Assembly: GCA_035533595.1 (NCBI GenBank)
Contig: DATLTN010000057.1
Location: 1-57,236 of the forward strand
Origin: Acidimicrobiales bacterium
GTDB taxonomy: Bacteria > Actinomycetota > Acidimicrobiia > Acidimicrobiales > Bog-793
Direction: 5' to 3'
DNA: 57,236 nt
The notes beneath the pieces are model-generated. The model was not told where the DNA came from. It was given only the letters and a program-made list of their open reading frames with translations, and searched no databases. The position numbers were made by a program, and so were the translations under genes. Numbering within the stretch: position 1 is the first letter of the stretch; every line of letters starts with the position of its first letter. Of the stretch, positions 6,998-14,169 are shown one piece after another.

Positions 6998-8158
6998 TTG
7001 AGGGGCACCGCGACACCGCGGGGCCGACTGCTGCTCGGCCTCGGGGCGCTGCCGCTCGTGCTCGCGGCCTGCGGCTCGGGGCCGGCGAAGACGACCACCT
7101 CCTCGACCCTGCCGCCCCTCCCGCCGACGACGGTCGGCTACGTCACCCTCATCGGCAGCGCCAGCAACCTCGGGAGCGGGAACGGCCTCGAGGCGATCAA
7201 CTTGAGCGAGGGCGCGGGCGGCTCGACGCGCACCTTCACCGTCGGCACCTTCCCCGACGCCGCGGCGGTGACCCCCGACGGCAAGACCCTCTACGTCACG
7301 AACTACGCCTCGAACACCGTCACGCCGATCGCGGTCGCCACTGGCACCGTCGAGAAGGCGATCCCGGTGGGCGCCGGTCCGGCGGGGATCGCGATCGCCC
7401 CCAACGGCAAGACCGCCTACGTCACTGACGCCGGCTCGAGTCCGATCGGGGACACCGTCACCCCGATCAACCTGAAGACGCACAAGGCGCTCGCGCCGAT
7501 CACCGTCGGCGGTGGCCCGCAGGGCATCGTGATCACCCCCGACGGTGCGACCGCCTACGTGGCGAACGCCGGCGGCATCGTCACCGGGCAGAACGCCCCC
7601 CTCGGCCACACCGTGACTCCGATCGACCTGAAGAGCGGGAAGGCGGGGGCGCCGATCACCGTCGGCAACGCCCCGACGGCACTCGCCATGACCCCCGACG
7701 GCGCGACCGTCTACGTCGCGAACACCGGCTCGGGGAGCGTCACGCCGCTCACCGTCGCCGGTAACAGCGCGGGGGTCCCGATCACCGTCAACGGCTCGCC
7801 GCAGGCGCTCGCCGCGACCGCGACGACGGTCTACGTCGCCGATGACTCGGCCTCCTCGACCGCCGGCAACAACGTGACGCCGATCGCCCTCTCCTCCGGC
7901 AGCGCCGGCACCCCGATCGTCACCGGCGCCAACCCGACGGGGCTCGCCATCTCGCCGGACCGGAAGACCGCCTACGTCGTCTGCAACGGCACCGGCAAGC
8001 TCGAGTCGCTCGACCTCACGTCGAACACAGTGCTGAAAACGGCGACGGTCTCGGTCCCGGGCGGCGCCTACGCGATCGCCCTCGCGGGGGTGCCGGCCGC
8101 CGAGCTCGCGAGCGCCTTCGGCGTGAAGCCGGCGAAGAAGAAGGCCGTCACAGGCTGA
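6998..8158 (+). CDS. YVTN beta-propeller lipoprotein
   Basis: This 386-residue protein starts at TTG 6998 and has a lipoprotein signal peptide ending LPLVLAAC at about residues 18-25, so it should be lipid-anchored outside the membrane. A Thr/Pro linker is followed by about seven beta-propeller repeats with the pattern TPDGKTLYVTN, APNGKTAYVTD, TPDGATAYVAN. The YVTN family includes surface and periplasmic binding or sensory proteins; no catalytic residues are apparent. The tail is Lys-rich (KPAKKKAV). No function can be assigned. Confidence 0.85.
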   Translation: MRGTATPRGRLLLGLGALPLVLAACGSGPAKTTTSSTLPPLPPTTVGYVTLIGSASNLGSGNGLEAINLSEGAGGSTRTFTVGTFPDAAAVTPDGKTLYVTNYASNTVTPIAVATGTVEKAIPVGAGPAGIAIAPNGKTAYVTDAGSSPIGDTVTPINLKTHKALAPITVGGGPQGIVITPDGATAYVANAGGIVTGQNAPLGHTVTPIDLKSGKAGAPITVGNAPTALAMTPDGATVYVANTGSGSVTPLTVAGNSAGVPITVNGSPQALAATATTVYVADDSASSTAGNNVTPIALSSGSAGTPIVTGANPTGLAISPDRKTAYVVCNGTGKLESLDLTSNTVLKTATVSVPGGAYAIALAGVPAAELASAFGVKPAKKKAVTG

Positions 8159-8180
8159 GCACCGCCCGTTCGGTGCTCAG
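8155..8180. terminator. Bidirectional hairpin between convergent genes
   Basis: A perfect 9-bp stem (CTGAGCACC 8155-8163, GGTGCTCAG 8172-8180) with an 8-nt loop covers the stop codons of both the YVTN gene and the regulator gene. It has no T-tract on either side, so its efficiency as a terminator is uncertain. Confidence 0.5.
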
Positions 8181-8857
8181 GGCGCCCAGCGGGCCTTGCC
8201 GAAGCGGTAGCCGACGCTGCGGACGGTGTCGATGAGGTGGGCGTGCTCCTCGCCGAGCTTGGCCCGCAGCCGCCGGATGTGGACGTCGACGGTCCTCGCG
8301 CCGCCGAAGTACTCGTAGCCCCAGACCCGCGAGAGCAGCACCTCGCGGGTGAAGACGTTGCCGGGGTGGGCGGCGAGGAAGCGGAGCAGCTCGTACTCCA
8401 TGAAGGTGAGGTCGAGCGGCCGCCCGCCGATCACCGCCTGGTAGGTCTCGAGGTTGAGGGCGAGTGGCCCGTAGACGATCACGTCGTGGTGCTTGCCGCG
8501 GCCGGTGCGGAAGAGCAGGTGCCCGATGCGCGCATCGAGCTCGTCGGCGCTGATCGGGGCGACGATGAAGTCGTCGAAGGTCTCCTCGTGCAGCCCGAGC
8601 TCGGCGAGCTGGCCCTGCTCGACGAGGAGGAGGATCGGCGCGGGGGCCCCCTCGCGCTGGCGGACGGCGCGGGCGAAGGAGAAGGCGTCCTCGTGGTGCT
8701 CGCCGGCTGAGACGAGCACCGCCGTCCAGCCGTCGGTCGGCTCCTGGCGCGCGGCCTCCTCCGCGCTGCTCGCCTCGAGGTAGTCGTAGCCGGCGTCGAC
8801 GAGCACCTTTTGCAGCGCGGTTGCCACCGGCGCCGGGAAGCACAGGACCGGTTCCAT
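8177..8857 (-). CDS. Atypical OmpR-type regulator, GlnR-like
   Basis: This 226-residue protein has a degenerate N-terminal receiver domain and a C-terminal winged helix (about 130-223) with LTFMEYELLRFLAAHPG, VFTREVLLSRVWGYEYFGG and RTVDVHIRRLRAKLG. The receiver lacks the phosphoacceptor Asp: the third strand reads VLVSAG. That matches actinobacterial GlnR, an orphan phosphorylation-independent regulator of nitrogen assimilation. The ATG at 8857 lies 2 nt past the glnA stop codon, so it is translated from the glutamine synthetase message. The GlnR assignment rests on the degenerate receiver, the winged helix and the glnA linkage; a MtrA-like regulator is the alternative. Confidence 0.8.
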   Translation of the reverse strand: MEPVLCFPAPVATALQKVLVDAGYDYLEASSAEEAARQEPTDGWTAVLVSAGEHHEDAFSFARAVRQREGAPAPILLLVEQGQLAELGLHEETFDDFIVAPISADELDARIGHLLFRTGRGKHHDVIVYGPLALNLETYQAVIGGRPLDLTFMEYELLRFLAAHPGNVFTREVLLSRVWGYEYFGGARTVDVHIRRLRAKLGEEHAHLIDTVRSVGYRFGKARWAP

Positions 8858-8859
8858 GC

Positions 8860-10197
8860 TCACAGCGCCGGCAGGTACCGCGAGAGCTCGTAGGGAGTGA
8901 CCTCGCGGCAGTACTGCTCCCACTCGCGCCGCTTGTTGCGGATGAACCACTCGAAGACGTGCTCGCCGAGGGCCTCGGCGACGAGCTCGGAGCTCGCCAT
9001 CGCCGCCACGGCCTCGTCGAGGGTGCGCGGGAGGGGGGCGATCCCCGCCTTGCGGAGCTCGTCGTCAGAGAGCGTGTAGAGGTTGCGGTCGGCCTCGGGG
9101 GGGAGGTCGTAGCCGCCCTTGATGCCGGCGAGGCCGGCGGCGAGGATCACCGAGAAGGCGAGGTAGGGGTTGCAGGCCGGGTCGGCGGCGCGGTACTCAG
9201 CGCGCGTCGACTCGTACTTGTTGCGCTTCACGACCGGCAGGCGGACGAGAGCCGAGGAGTTGTTGTAGGCCCACGAGACGGTGACCGGCGCCTCGTAGCC
9301 CGAGACGAGGCGCTTGTAGGAGTTGACCCACTGGTTCGTGACGGCGGTGATCTCGCGGGCGTGCACGAGCAGCCCGGCGATGAACTGGCGGGCGACGGTG
9401 GACAGGCCACGGTCGGCGCCCGCGTCGTAGAAGGCGTTCTGGCCCTCGCTGAACAGCGAGAAGTGGGTGTGCATCCCCGAGCCCTGGACGTTGGCGAGGG
9501 GCTTCGGCATGAACGAGGCGTGCACCCCCACCTCCTGGGCGATCTCCTTCACGACGAGGCGGACGGTCATCACGGTGTCGGCCATCGTGAGGGCGTCGGT
9601 GTAGCGGAGGTCGATCTCGTGCTGGCTCGGAGCGTCCTCGTGCAGCGCGTACTCGACGGGGATCCCCATCTCCTCGAGCGTGAGCACCGTCTTCTTCCGC
9701 AGGTCGGTGGTGAGGTCGGCCACCGTGAGCTCGAAGTAGGTGCCGCTGTCGAGGGGCTTGGGGGGGCCGCTCGGGTCGGCGTCGGCGAAGTAGAAGTACT
9801 CGATCTCGGGGCTCGCGAAGAACGAGTAGCCGGAATCGTGCGCCCGCTCGAGCTGGCGGCGCAGCACGTGGCGGGGGCAGCCCTCGAAGGGGGAGCCGTC
9901 GAGGTTGGCGATGTCGCAGACGACCCGCGCCACCGGCGCCCCGCTCTTCTGGGTGAAGGGGAGGATCTGGAAGGTCTTCGGGTCGGGGATCGCGATGACG
10001 TCGCTCTCCTGGACGCGCGAGAAGCCGTCGATCGCCGAGCCGTCGAAGGTCATCCCCTCCGCGAGCGCGTCCTCGAGCTCCGCGGGGGTGATCGAGAAGG
10101 TCTTCGGGATCCCGAGCACGTCGGTGAACCACAGCTGGATGAAGCGGACGCCTCGCTCCTCGACGGTCTTCAGGACGTACTCGTGCTGGCTCTGCAT
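8860..10197 (-). CDS. glnA: Glutamine synthetase type I (GSI-alpha/GlnA2-like)
   Basis: This 445-residue enzyme makes glutamine from glutamate, ammonia and ATP. It has the beta-Grasp start (FIQLWFTDVLGIPKTF), SPEIEYF and GSGMHTHFSLF metal and substrate motifs, and NSYKRLVSGYEAPV. The length and the NNxSALVR...NKxxSTRxEYR pattern resemble the shorter, non-adenylylated GSI-alpha/GlnA2 class. The Arg normally found in the NRS(A/P) ATP-site motif is Ser here (WAYNNSSALVR, codon TCC), while the next Arg, in LVR, is kept. The start ATG is at 10197; a longer upstream frame lies antisense to nadE and is a shadow. It shares its message with the GlnR-like regulator. Confidence 0.93.
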   Translation of the reverse strand: MQSQHEYVLKTVEERGVRFIQLWFTDVLGIPKTFSITPAELEDALAEGMTFDGSAIDGFSRVQESDVIAIPDPKTFQILPFTQKSGAPVARVVCDIANLDGSPFEGCPRHVLRRQLERAHDSGYSFFASPEIEYFYFADADPSGPPKPLDSGTYFELTVADLTTDLRKKTVLTLEEMGIPVEYALHEDAPSQHEIDLRYTDALTMADTVMTVRLVVKEIAQEVGVHASFMPKPLANVQGSGMHTHFSLFSEGQNAFYDAGADRGLSTVARQFIAGLLVHAREITAVTNQWVNSYKRLVSGYEAPVTVSWAYNNSSALVRLPVVKRNKYESTRAEYRAADPACNPYLAFSVILAAGLAGIKGGYDLPPEADRNLYTLSDDELRKAGIAPLPRTLDEAVAAMASSELVAEALGEHVFEWFIRNKRREWEQYCREVTPYELSRYLPAL

Positions 10198-10296
10198 CGC
10201 TCTCCCGCGCACCGGTGGAGGCACAATTGTTCCAGACGGGGAGAGCCAGCGATTCCACGGGGCGCACGCCGGCTCTGAGGCGAATCCCGTGCTCAG

Positions 10297-10308
10297 TACC
10301 ATTGTCCC
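10297..10308 (+). promoter_or_regulatory. -10 box for a leaderless nadE transcript
   Basis: TACCAT at 10297-10302 is 6 nt from the nadE ATG, and no ribosome binding site is visible. This spacing puts the transcription start at the initiation codon, a common leaderless arrangement in actinobacteria. A -35 box is not evident. Confidence 0.35.
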
Positions 10309-12045
10309 ATGTCCCATCTGCGCCTGGCGCTCTGCCAGCTCGACGCCACCGTCGGCGATCTCGAGGGCAACACCGACAAGGTGATCGCGGCGCTCGCGGC
10401 GGCCGGCGAGCAGGGTGCGGACCTCGCGGTCTTCCCCGAGCTGATGCTCACCGGCTACCCCCCCGAGGACCTGCTCCTCGAGCCCGTCTTCGTCGAAGGC
10501 TCGCGGCGCGCCCTCGAGCGGGTCGCGGCGGCGAGCACCCGGTGCGCGGCGGTGGTCGGCTTCGTCGAGGGCGGCCGCGACCTCTACAACGCGGCCGCCG
10601 TCGTCGCCGGTGGCACGGTGCACGGGGTCTGGCACAAGGAGGAGCTGCCGAACTACGGCGTCTTCGACGAGCGACGCTGGTTCACCCCCGGTGACGGCGC
10701 CACGCCCCTCTTCTCGATCGCCGGGGTGACGGTGGGCGTCACGATCTGCGAGGACGCCTGGTCGCCCGTCGGCCCCGTCGCCCGCCAGGCGGCCGGTGGC
10801 GCCGAGCTCGTCGTCTCCCTGAACGCCTCCCCCTACCGCCGCGGCATCCTCGAGGAGCGGGAGCGGATGCTCGCCACCCGCGCCGCCGACGCCTCCTGCG
10901 CGCTCGCCTACGTGAACCTCGTGGGGGGCCAGGACGAGCTCGTCTTCGACGGCGCCTCGATGGTCTTCGACCTCGCCGGACGGCGCGTCGCCGCCGGGCC
11001 GCAGTTCGAGGAGACGACGGTCCTCGTCGACCTCGAGGTCCGCCACGCCTTCCGCAAGCGCATCCTCGAGCCCCGTGGCCGGCACCCCGCCTCCGCCCTG
11101 CCCGTCGTCGAGGTGAGCGCGCCGACGGACCGCCCCGGCGAGCGCCTCCTCCCCAACGCTCCCCGCCTCGACCCCGTCGCCGAGGTCTACGAGGCGCTCG
11201 TCCTCTCGACGGGCGACTACGTGCGCAAGAACCGCTTCAGCGACGTCGTCGTCGGCCTCTCGGGGGGCGTCGACTCCGCCCTCGTGGCGGCGATCGCCGT
11301 CGACGCCCTCGGCGCCGAGCACGTGCACGGCGTCGGCCTCCCCTCGCGCTTCAACGCCTCCTCCTCGCTCGCCGATGCCGAGCAGCTCGCCGTCAACCTC
11401 GGGATCGACTGGTCGGTGGTGCCGATCGAGCCGGTCCACCAGGCCTACCTCGAGCTCCTCGCGCCCGGCTTCGCCGGTCTCGCCCCCGACCTCACCGAGG
11501 AGAACCTGCAAGCGCGCATCCGGGGGACGGTGCTGATGGCGCTCTCAAACAAGTTCGGCTGGCTCCTCCTCACGACCGGCAACAAGAGCGAGATGGCGGT
11601 CGGCTACGCCACCCTCTACGGGGACATGGCGGGCGGCTTCGCGGTGATCAAGGACGTGCCGAAGATGCTCGTCTACGCCCTGTGCGATCACCGCAACGGC
11701 CGCGCCGGCAGCGACCTCGTGCCGAAGGCGATCCTTGTGAAGCCGCCCTCCGCCGAGCTCCGCCCCGAGCAGCGCGACGACGACTCGCTCCCAGCGTACG
11801 AGGTGCTCGACCCGATCATCGAGGGCTACGTGGAGCAGGACCTCGGGGTCGCCGAGCTCGTCGCGCTCGGCTACGACGACGCGGTGGTGCGGCGGGTGAT
11901 CGAGATGGTCGACCGCGCCGAGTACAAGCGCCGGCAGGCTCCCCCCGGGGCGCGGGTGACCTCGCGGGCCTTCGGGAAGGACCGGCGGATGCCGATCACC
12001 AACGCCTACCGCGCCGCGCACGAGCCCGGCTCCACCTCCGCGTGA
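10309..12045 (+). CDS. nadE: Glutamine-dependent NAD+ synthetase
   Basis: This 578-residue protein has an N-terminal nitrilase-type glutaminase domain (about 1-265): Glu in FPELMLTGYPPEDL, Lys in HKEELPNYGVFDE and nucleophile Cys in TICEDAW. The C-terminal synthetase domain has the P-loop SGGVDSALV and TTGNKSEMAVGYATLYGDM. It converts deamido-NAD to NAD using glutamine as ammonia donor. Divergent transcription from glnA places the glutamine producer and a glutamine user side by side. The stop codon overlaps the next gene by 4 bp (GTGA). Confidence 0.95.
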   Translation: MSHLRLALCQLDATVGDLEGNTDKVIAALAAAGEQGADLAVFPELMLTGYPPEDLLLEPVFVEGSRRALERVAAASTRCAAVVGFVEGGRDLYNAAAVVAGGTVHGVWHKEELPNYGVFDERRWFTPGDGATPLFSIAGVTVGVTICEDAWSPVGPVARQAAGGAELVVSLNASPYRRGILEERERMLATRAADASCALAYVNLVGGQDELVFDGASMVFDLAGRRVAAGPQFEETTVLVDLEVRHAFRKRILEPRGRHPASALPVVEVSAPTDRPGERLLPNAPRLDPVAEVYEALVLSTGDYVRKNRFSDVVVGLSGGVDSALVAAIAVDALGAEHVHGVGLPSRFNASSSLADAEQLAVNLGIDWSVVPIEPVHQAYLELLAPGFAGLAPDLTEENLQARIRGTVLMALSNKFGWLLLTTGNKSEMAVGYATLYGDMAGGFAVIKDVPKMLVYALCDHRNGRAGSDLVPKAILVKPPSAELRPEQRDDDSLPAYEVLDPIIEGYVEQDLGVAELVALGYDDAVVRRVIEMVDRAEYKRRQAPPGARVTSRAFGKDRRMPITNAYRAAHEPGSTSA

Positions 12046-12566
12046 GCGAGCCGCTCACCCTCCTCGACTCCGCCGCGCGCCTCGGGCACTACCGCTACGT
12101 CGAGCTGCGGGGCTTCGCCCGTCTCGGCGCGCGGGCCCCTCGGGCCGCACCCGCCCTCGCCGGCTTCCTCGCCGGCGCGGCGCGTGCGCACGCCCACCGC
12201 GCCGGCCTCCTCGAGGCGCGCCTCCCGCTCTCGATCGGCATCCCGCACGCGGCCGAGCTGACCGTCGCCCCCGACCTCGAGTCCGAGGGCCTTCTCGACG
12301 AGCTCCTCGGCGTTCCCGACGAGCAGCTTCTCGGCGCGCTCGTCGAGGGCCTCTACCCCTCGCTGCTCGCCGCCTACCGGGCACACCTCGGGCGTTGCTC
12401 GCCCTTCTCCGACCCCCCCGTCGCCCGCCTCCTCGGCCGGCTGATCGCCGACCTCGAGGGGGTCCTCGGCGAGGCCTCCGCCCTCGGGCCGGCCGCGAGC
12501 GGAGGGCCGGCGGCGCTCCTCGAGCGCCTCTCCGCACGCGGCGGGGTCCTCCCGAGCGCCCCCTAA
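12042..12566 (+). CDS. Unknown helical protein coupled to nadE
   Basis: This 174-residue protein starts at GTG 12042, overlapping the nadE stop. It is predicted mostly alpha-helical and rich in Ala, Leu and Arg. Spaced acidic/His motifs (HYRYVELRGF, HAHRAGLLEARLP, then a Tyr/Arg-rich helix) loosely recall ferritin-like four-helix bundles such as the MiaE tRNA hydroxylase group, but this is a weak resemblance and I do not assign a function. No signal peptide or membrane segment is seen. Coupling to nadE implies co-expression only. Confidence 0.7.
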   Translation: MSEPLTLLDSAARLGHYRYVELRGFARLGARAPRAAPALAGFLAGAARAHAHRAGLLEARLPLSIGIPHAAELTVAPDLESEGLLDELLGVPDEQLLGALVEGLYPSLLAAYRAHLGRCSPFSDPPVARLLGRLIADLEGVLGEASALGPAASGGPAALLERLSARGGVLPSAP

Positions 12567-12743
12567 CCCGAGCAGCGCGAAAAGCGCGGATCGCGTCCTC
12601 CCTGGTCAGCGCCTTGGCGGTGCCCCTTGACTCGATCGTTACACTGATCCAGTACTTGAAACTCCCCTGCGACGACGTAGGGAAGTTGGGTTCGACGCTG
12701 GATGCGCCACTTGTTTCCGAGGGGCTATCGGGCTCGGCTGAGG

Positions 12744-13700
12744 ATGGAGGGCCGCGGGGCATTGGCGAAAGAGCGAGTCGAGCGGGATGAAGAAGACCTC
12801 GTCCGTCTGTACCTCACCGACATCGGGCAGTATCCGCTGCTCACCAAGGACGACGAGGTTCGCCTCGCGCAGGCGATCGAATCCCGGTGGCAGGCCGAGG
12901 AGGAGCTGAAGAAGCCCGCCAAGGACGTCACGCCGACCCGCCGCCGCGAGCTGAAGCGCCAGGTGCGCCAGGGCGAGGAGGCCCAGCGCACCTTCGTGCA
13001 GTCGAACCTCCGGCTCGTGGTCTCGATCGCCAAGAAGTACCAGGCCTCCGGCCTCCCCCTCCTCGACCTCATCCAAGAGGGCAACCTCGGCCTGATGCAC
13101 GCCGTCGAGAAGTTCGACTGGCGGAAGGGGTTCAAGTTCTCGACCTACGCGACCTGGTGGATCCGCCAGGCGATCACTCGTGGCATCGCCAACACCGGTC
13201 GCACGATCCGCCTCCCCGTGCACGCCGGCGACACGCTCGCTCGTGTCCAGAAGGCGCAGGCACGCCTGGAGCTGAAGCTCGGCCGTCCCGCCACCCTCGC
13301 CGAGCTCGGCATCGAGGTCGAGCTCCCCGAGGACAAGCTCATCGAGGCGCTGCGTTTCCGCGCCGAGCCGCTCTCGCTCTCCGAGCCGCTTCGCGAGGAC
13401 GGCGACGCGGAGCTCGGTGACGTCGTCGAAGACCGCTCGGCTGAGTCGCCCTTCGAGATGGCCGCGACCGCCCTTCTCCCGATCGAGATCAACCGCCTCC
13501 TCGCGCCGCTCGATGAGCGCGAGCGAGAGATCCTCCGCCTGCGCTTCGGCCTCGACCGTGGTGAGCCCCGGACCCTCGAGGACGTCGGAGAGCACTTCAA
13601 CCTCACACGCGAGCGCATCCGCCAGATCGAGGCGCGGGCGATGTCCAAGCTCCGCCACCCCTCGAGCGACACCGGAGCGCGGGACCTTCTGACGGTCTGA
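12744..13700 (+). CDS. RNA polymerase sigma-70 factor, primary-like (SigA/SigB type)
   Basis: The protein has region 1.2 (DLVRLYLTDIGQYPLLT), region 2 (QSNLRLVVSIAKKY, LDLIQEGNLGLMHAVEKFD, FSTYATWWIRQAITR), region 3 and region 4 with LTRERIRQIEARAMSKLRHP. It lacks the long region 1.1, so at about 318 residues it resembles group 2 factors such as mycobacterial SigB (323 aa). ATG 12744 is used; ATG 12702 would add 14 non-conserved residues, and TTG 12762 is also possible. Two terminator hairpins follow. Confidence 0.92.
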   Translation: MEGRGALAKERVERDEEDLVRLYLTDIGQYPLLTKDDEVRLAQAIESRWQAEEELKKPAKDVTPTRRRELKRQVRQGEEAQRTFVQSNLRLVVSIAKKYQASGLPLLDLIQEGNLGLMHAVEKFDWRKGFKFSTYATWWIRQAITRGIANTGRTIRLPVHAGDTLARVQKAQARLELKLGRPATLAELGIEVELPEDKLIEALRFRAEPLSLSEPLREDGDAELGDVVEDRSAESPFEMAATALLPIEINRLLAPLDEREREILRLRFGLDRGEPRTLEDVGEHFNLTRERIRQIEARAMSKLRHPSSDTGARDLLTV

Positions 13701-13713
13701 CAAGTGACGCCCA

Positions 13714-13739
13714 CTTGTACCTGAAAAGGACAAGTTTTT
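13714..13739 (+). terminator. Rho-independent terminator of the sigma gene
   Basis: CTTGT...ACAAG (13714-13718, 13730-13734) and CCT/AGG form a stem with one bulged A and a GAAA loop, followed by TTTTT (13735-13739). It lies 13 bp past the sigma stop codon. Confidence 0.75.
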
Positions 13740-13794
13740 GGAACCGGCTGTGACAGCCGTTTGGACCCGCCAAGGGAACCAGCGGTGCCAACTT

Positions 13795-13888
13795 TTTGGA
13801 GCCGCTCCAGTGGCAGAAAGATGGAATTGACTTTCGCGGCCTTTGGAGCCGCTCCAGTGACAGAAAGATGGAACTGGCTTTCGCGGTC
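13795..13888. repeat. 47-bp tandem direct repeat (two copies)
   Basis: Units 13795-13841 and 13842-13888 match at 43 of 47 positions. Each begins TTTGGAGCCGCTCCAGTG, containing the near-palindrome GGAGC-C-GCTCC, then AGAAAGATGGAA. No gene uses it, and a shorter related TTTGGAACCGG motif lies just upstream. Its nature is unknown. Confidence 0.8.
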
Positions 13889-13901
13889 TGAGGGTGAACG
13901 C

Positions 13902-13938
13902 GAAGAAGGCGGAGGGGCTTCGTCCCTCCGCCTTCTTC
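13902..13938. terminator. Strong intergenic hairpin
   Basis: A perfect 15-bp stem (GAAGAAGGCGGAGGG 13902-13916 and CCCTCCGCCTTCTTC 13924-13938) with a 7-nt loop. There is no long T-tract. It separates the core block from the accessory block that follows. Confidence 0.65.
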
Positions 13939-14169
13939 ATTCGTCAGTTGAGGTTGCTAGCGCATCGCTTCGCGGATGTGATCGCGGAGTCCGTGCCGCG
14001 GCATCGCTCGCTGCAACTCAGTTCCGCGTTCGAAGCGGGTTCGTGGCGGTATTGGCCGCTCAGGCGCCATCGCGACGCGGCGGAGATCGATCGAGTGGAC
14101 CTCGCCCCCAGGCCGATGCTGCTTCGTGAGCTCGCGGGGCTTCGAAAGATGACGCATTGATGGTGCGGA
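13939..14169. other. Intergenic region without a supported gene
   Basis: About 230 bp with short frames on both strands but no recognisable domain, ribosome binding site or RNA gene. The plus-strand frame starting at 13894 begins by translating the hairpin and is rejected. The promoter of the following large gene should be here, but I see no clear boxes. Confidence 0.5.

Noticed and set aside
10198-11511. N-terminal extension of glutamine synthetase to 883 residues
   Set aside because: It is antisense to nadE, is His/Asp/Arg/Gly-rich without domains, and the GS family starts at ATG 10197.
12627-12645. TTGACT and TACACT as a sigma-70 promoter before the sigma gene
   Set aside because: The spacer is only 7 bp; other pairings in the region are also off-length.
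13700-13718. Second hairpin ACAAGTG/CACTTGT overlapping the terminator
   Set aside because: It competes with the better T-tailed hairpin at 13714-13739, so it is not reported as a separate terminator.
13795-13888. CRISPR array
   Set aside because: Only two abutting units with no spacers and no cas genes nearby.
13894-14160. 88-residue frame after the sigma gene
   Set aside because: Its first residues are a translated terminator hairpin, and the rest has no recognisable domain.
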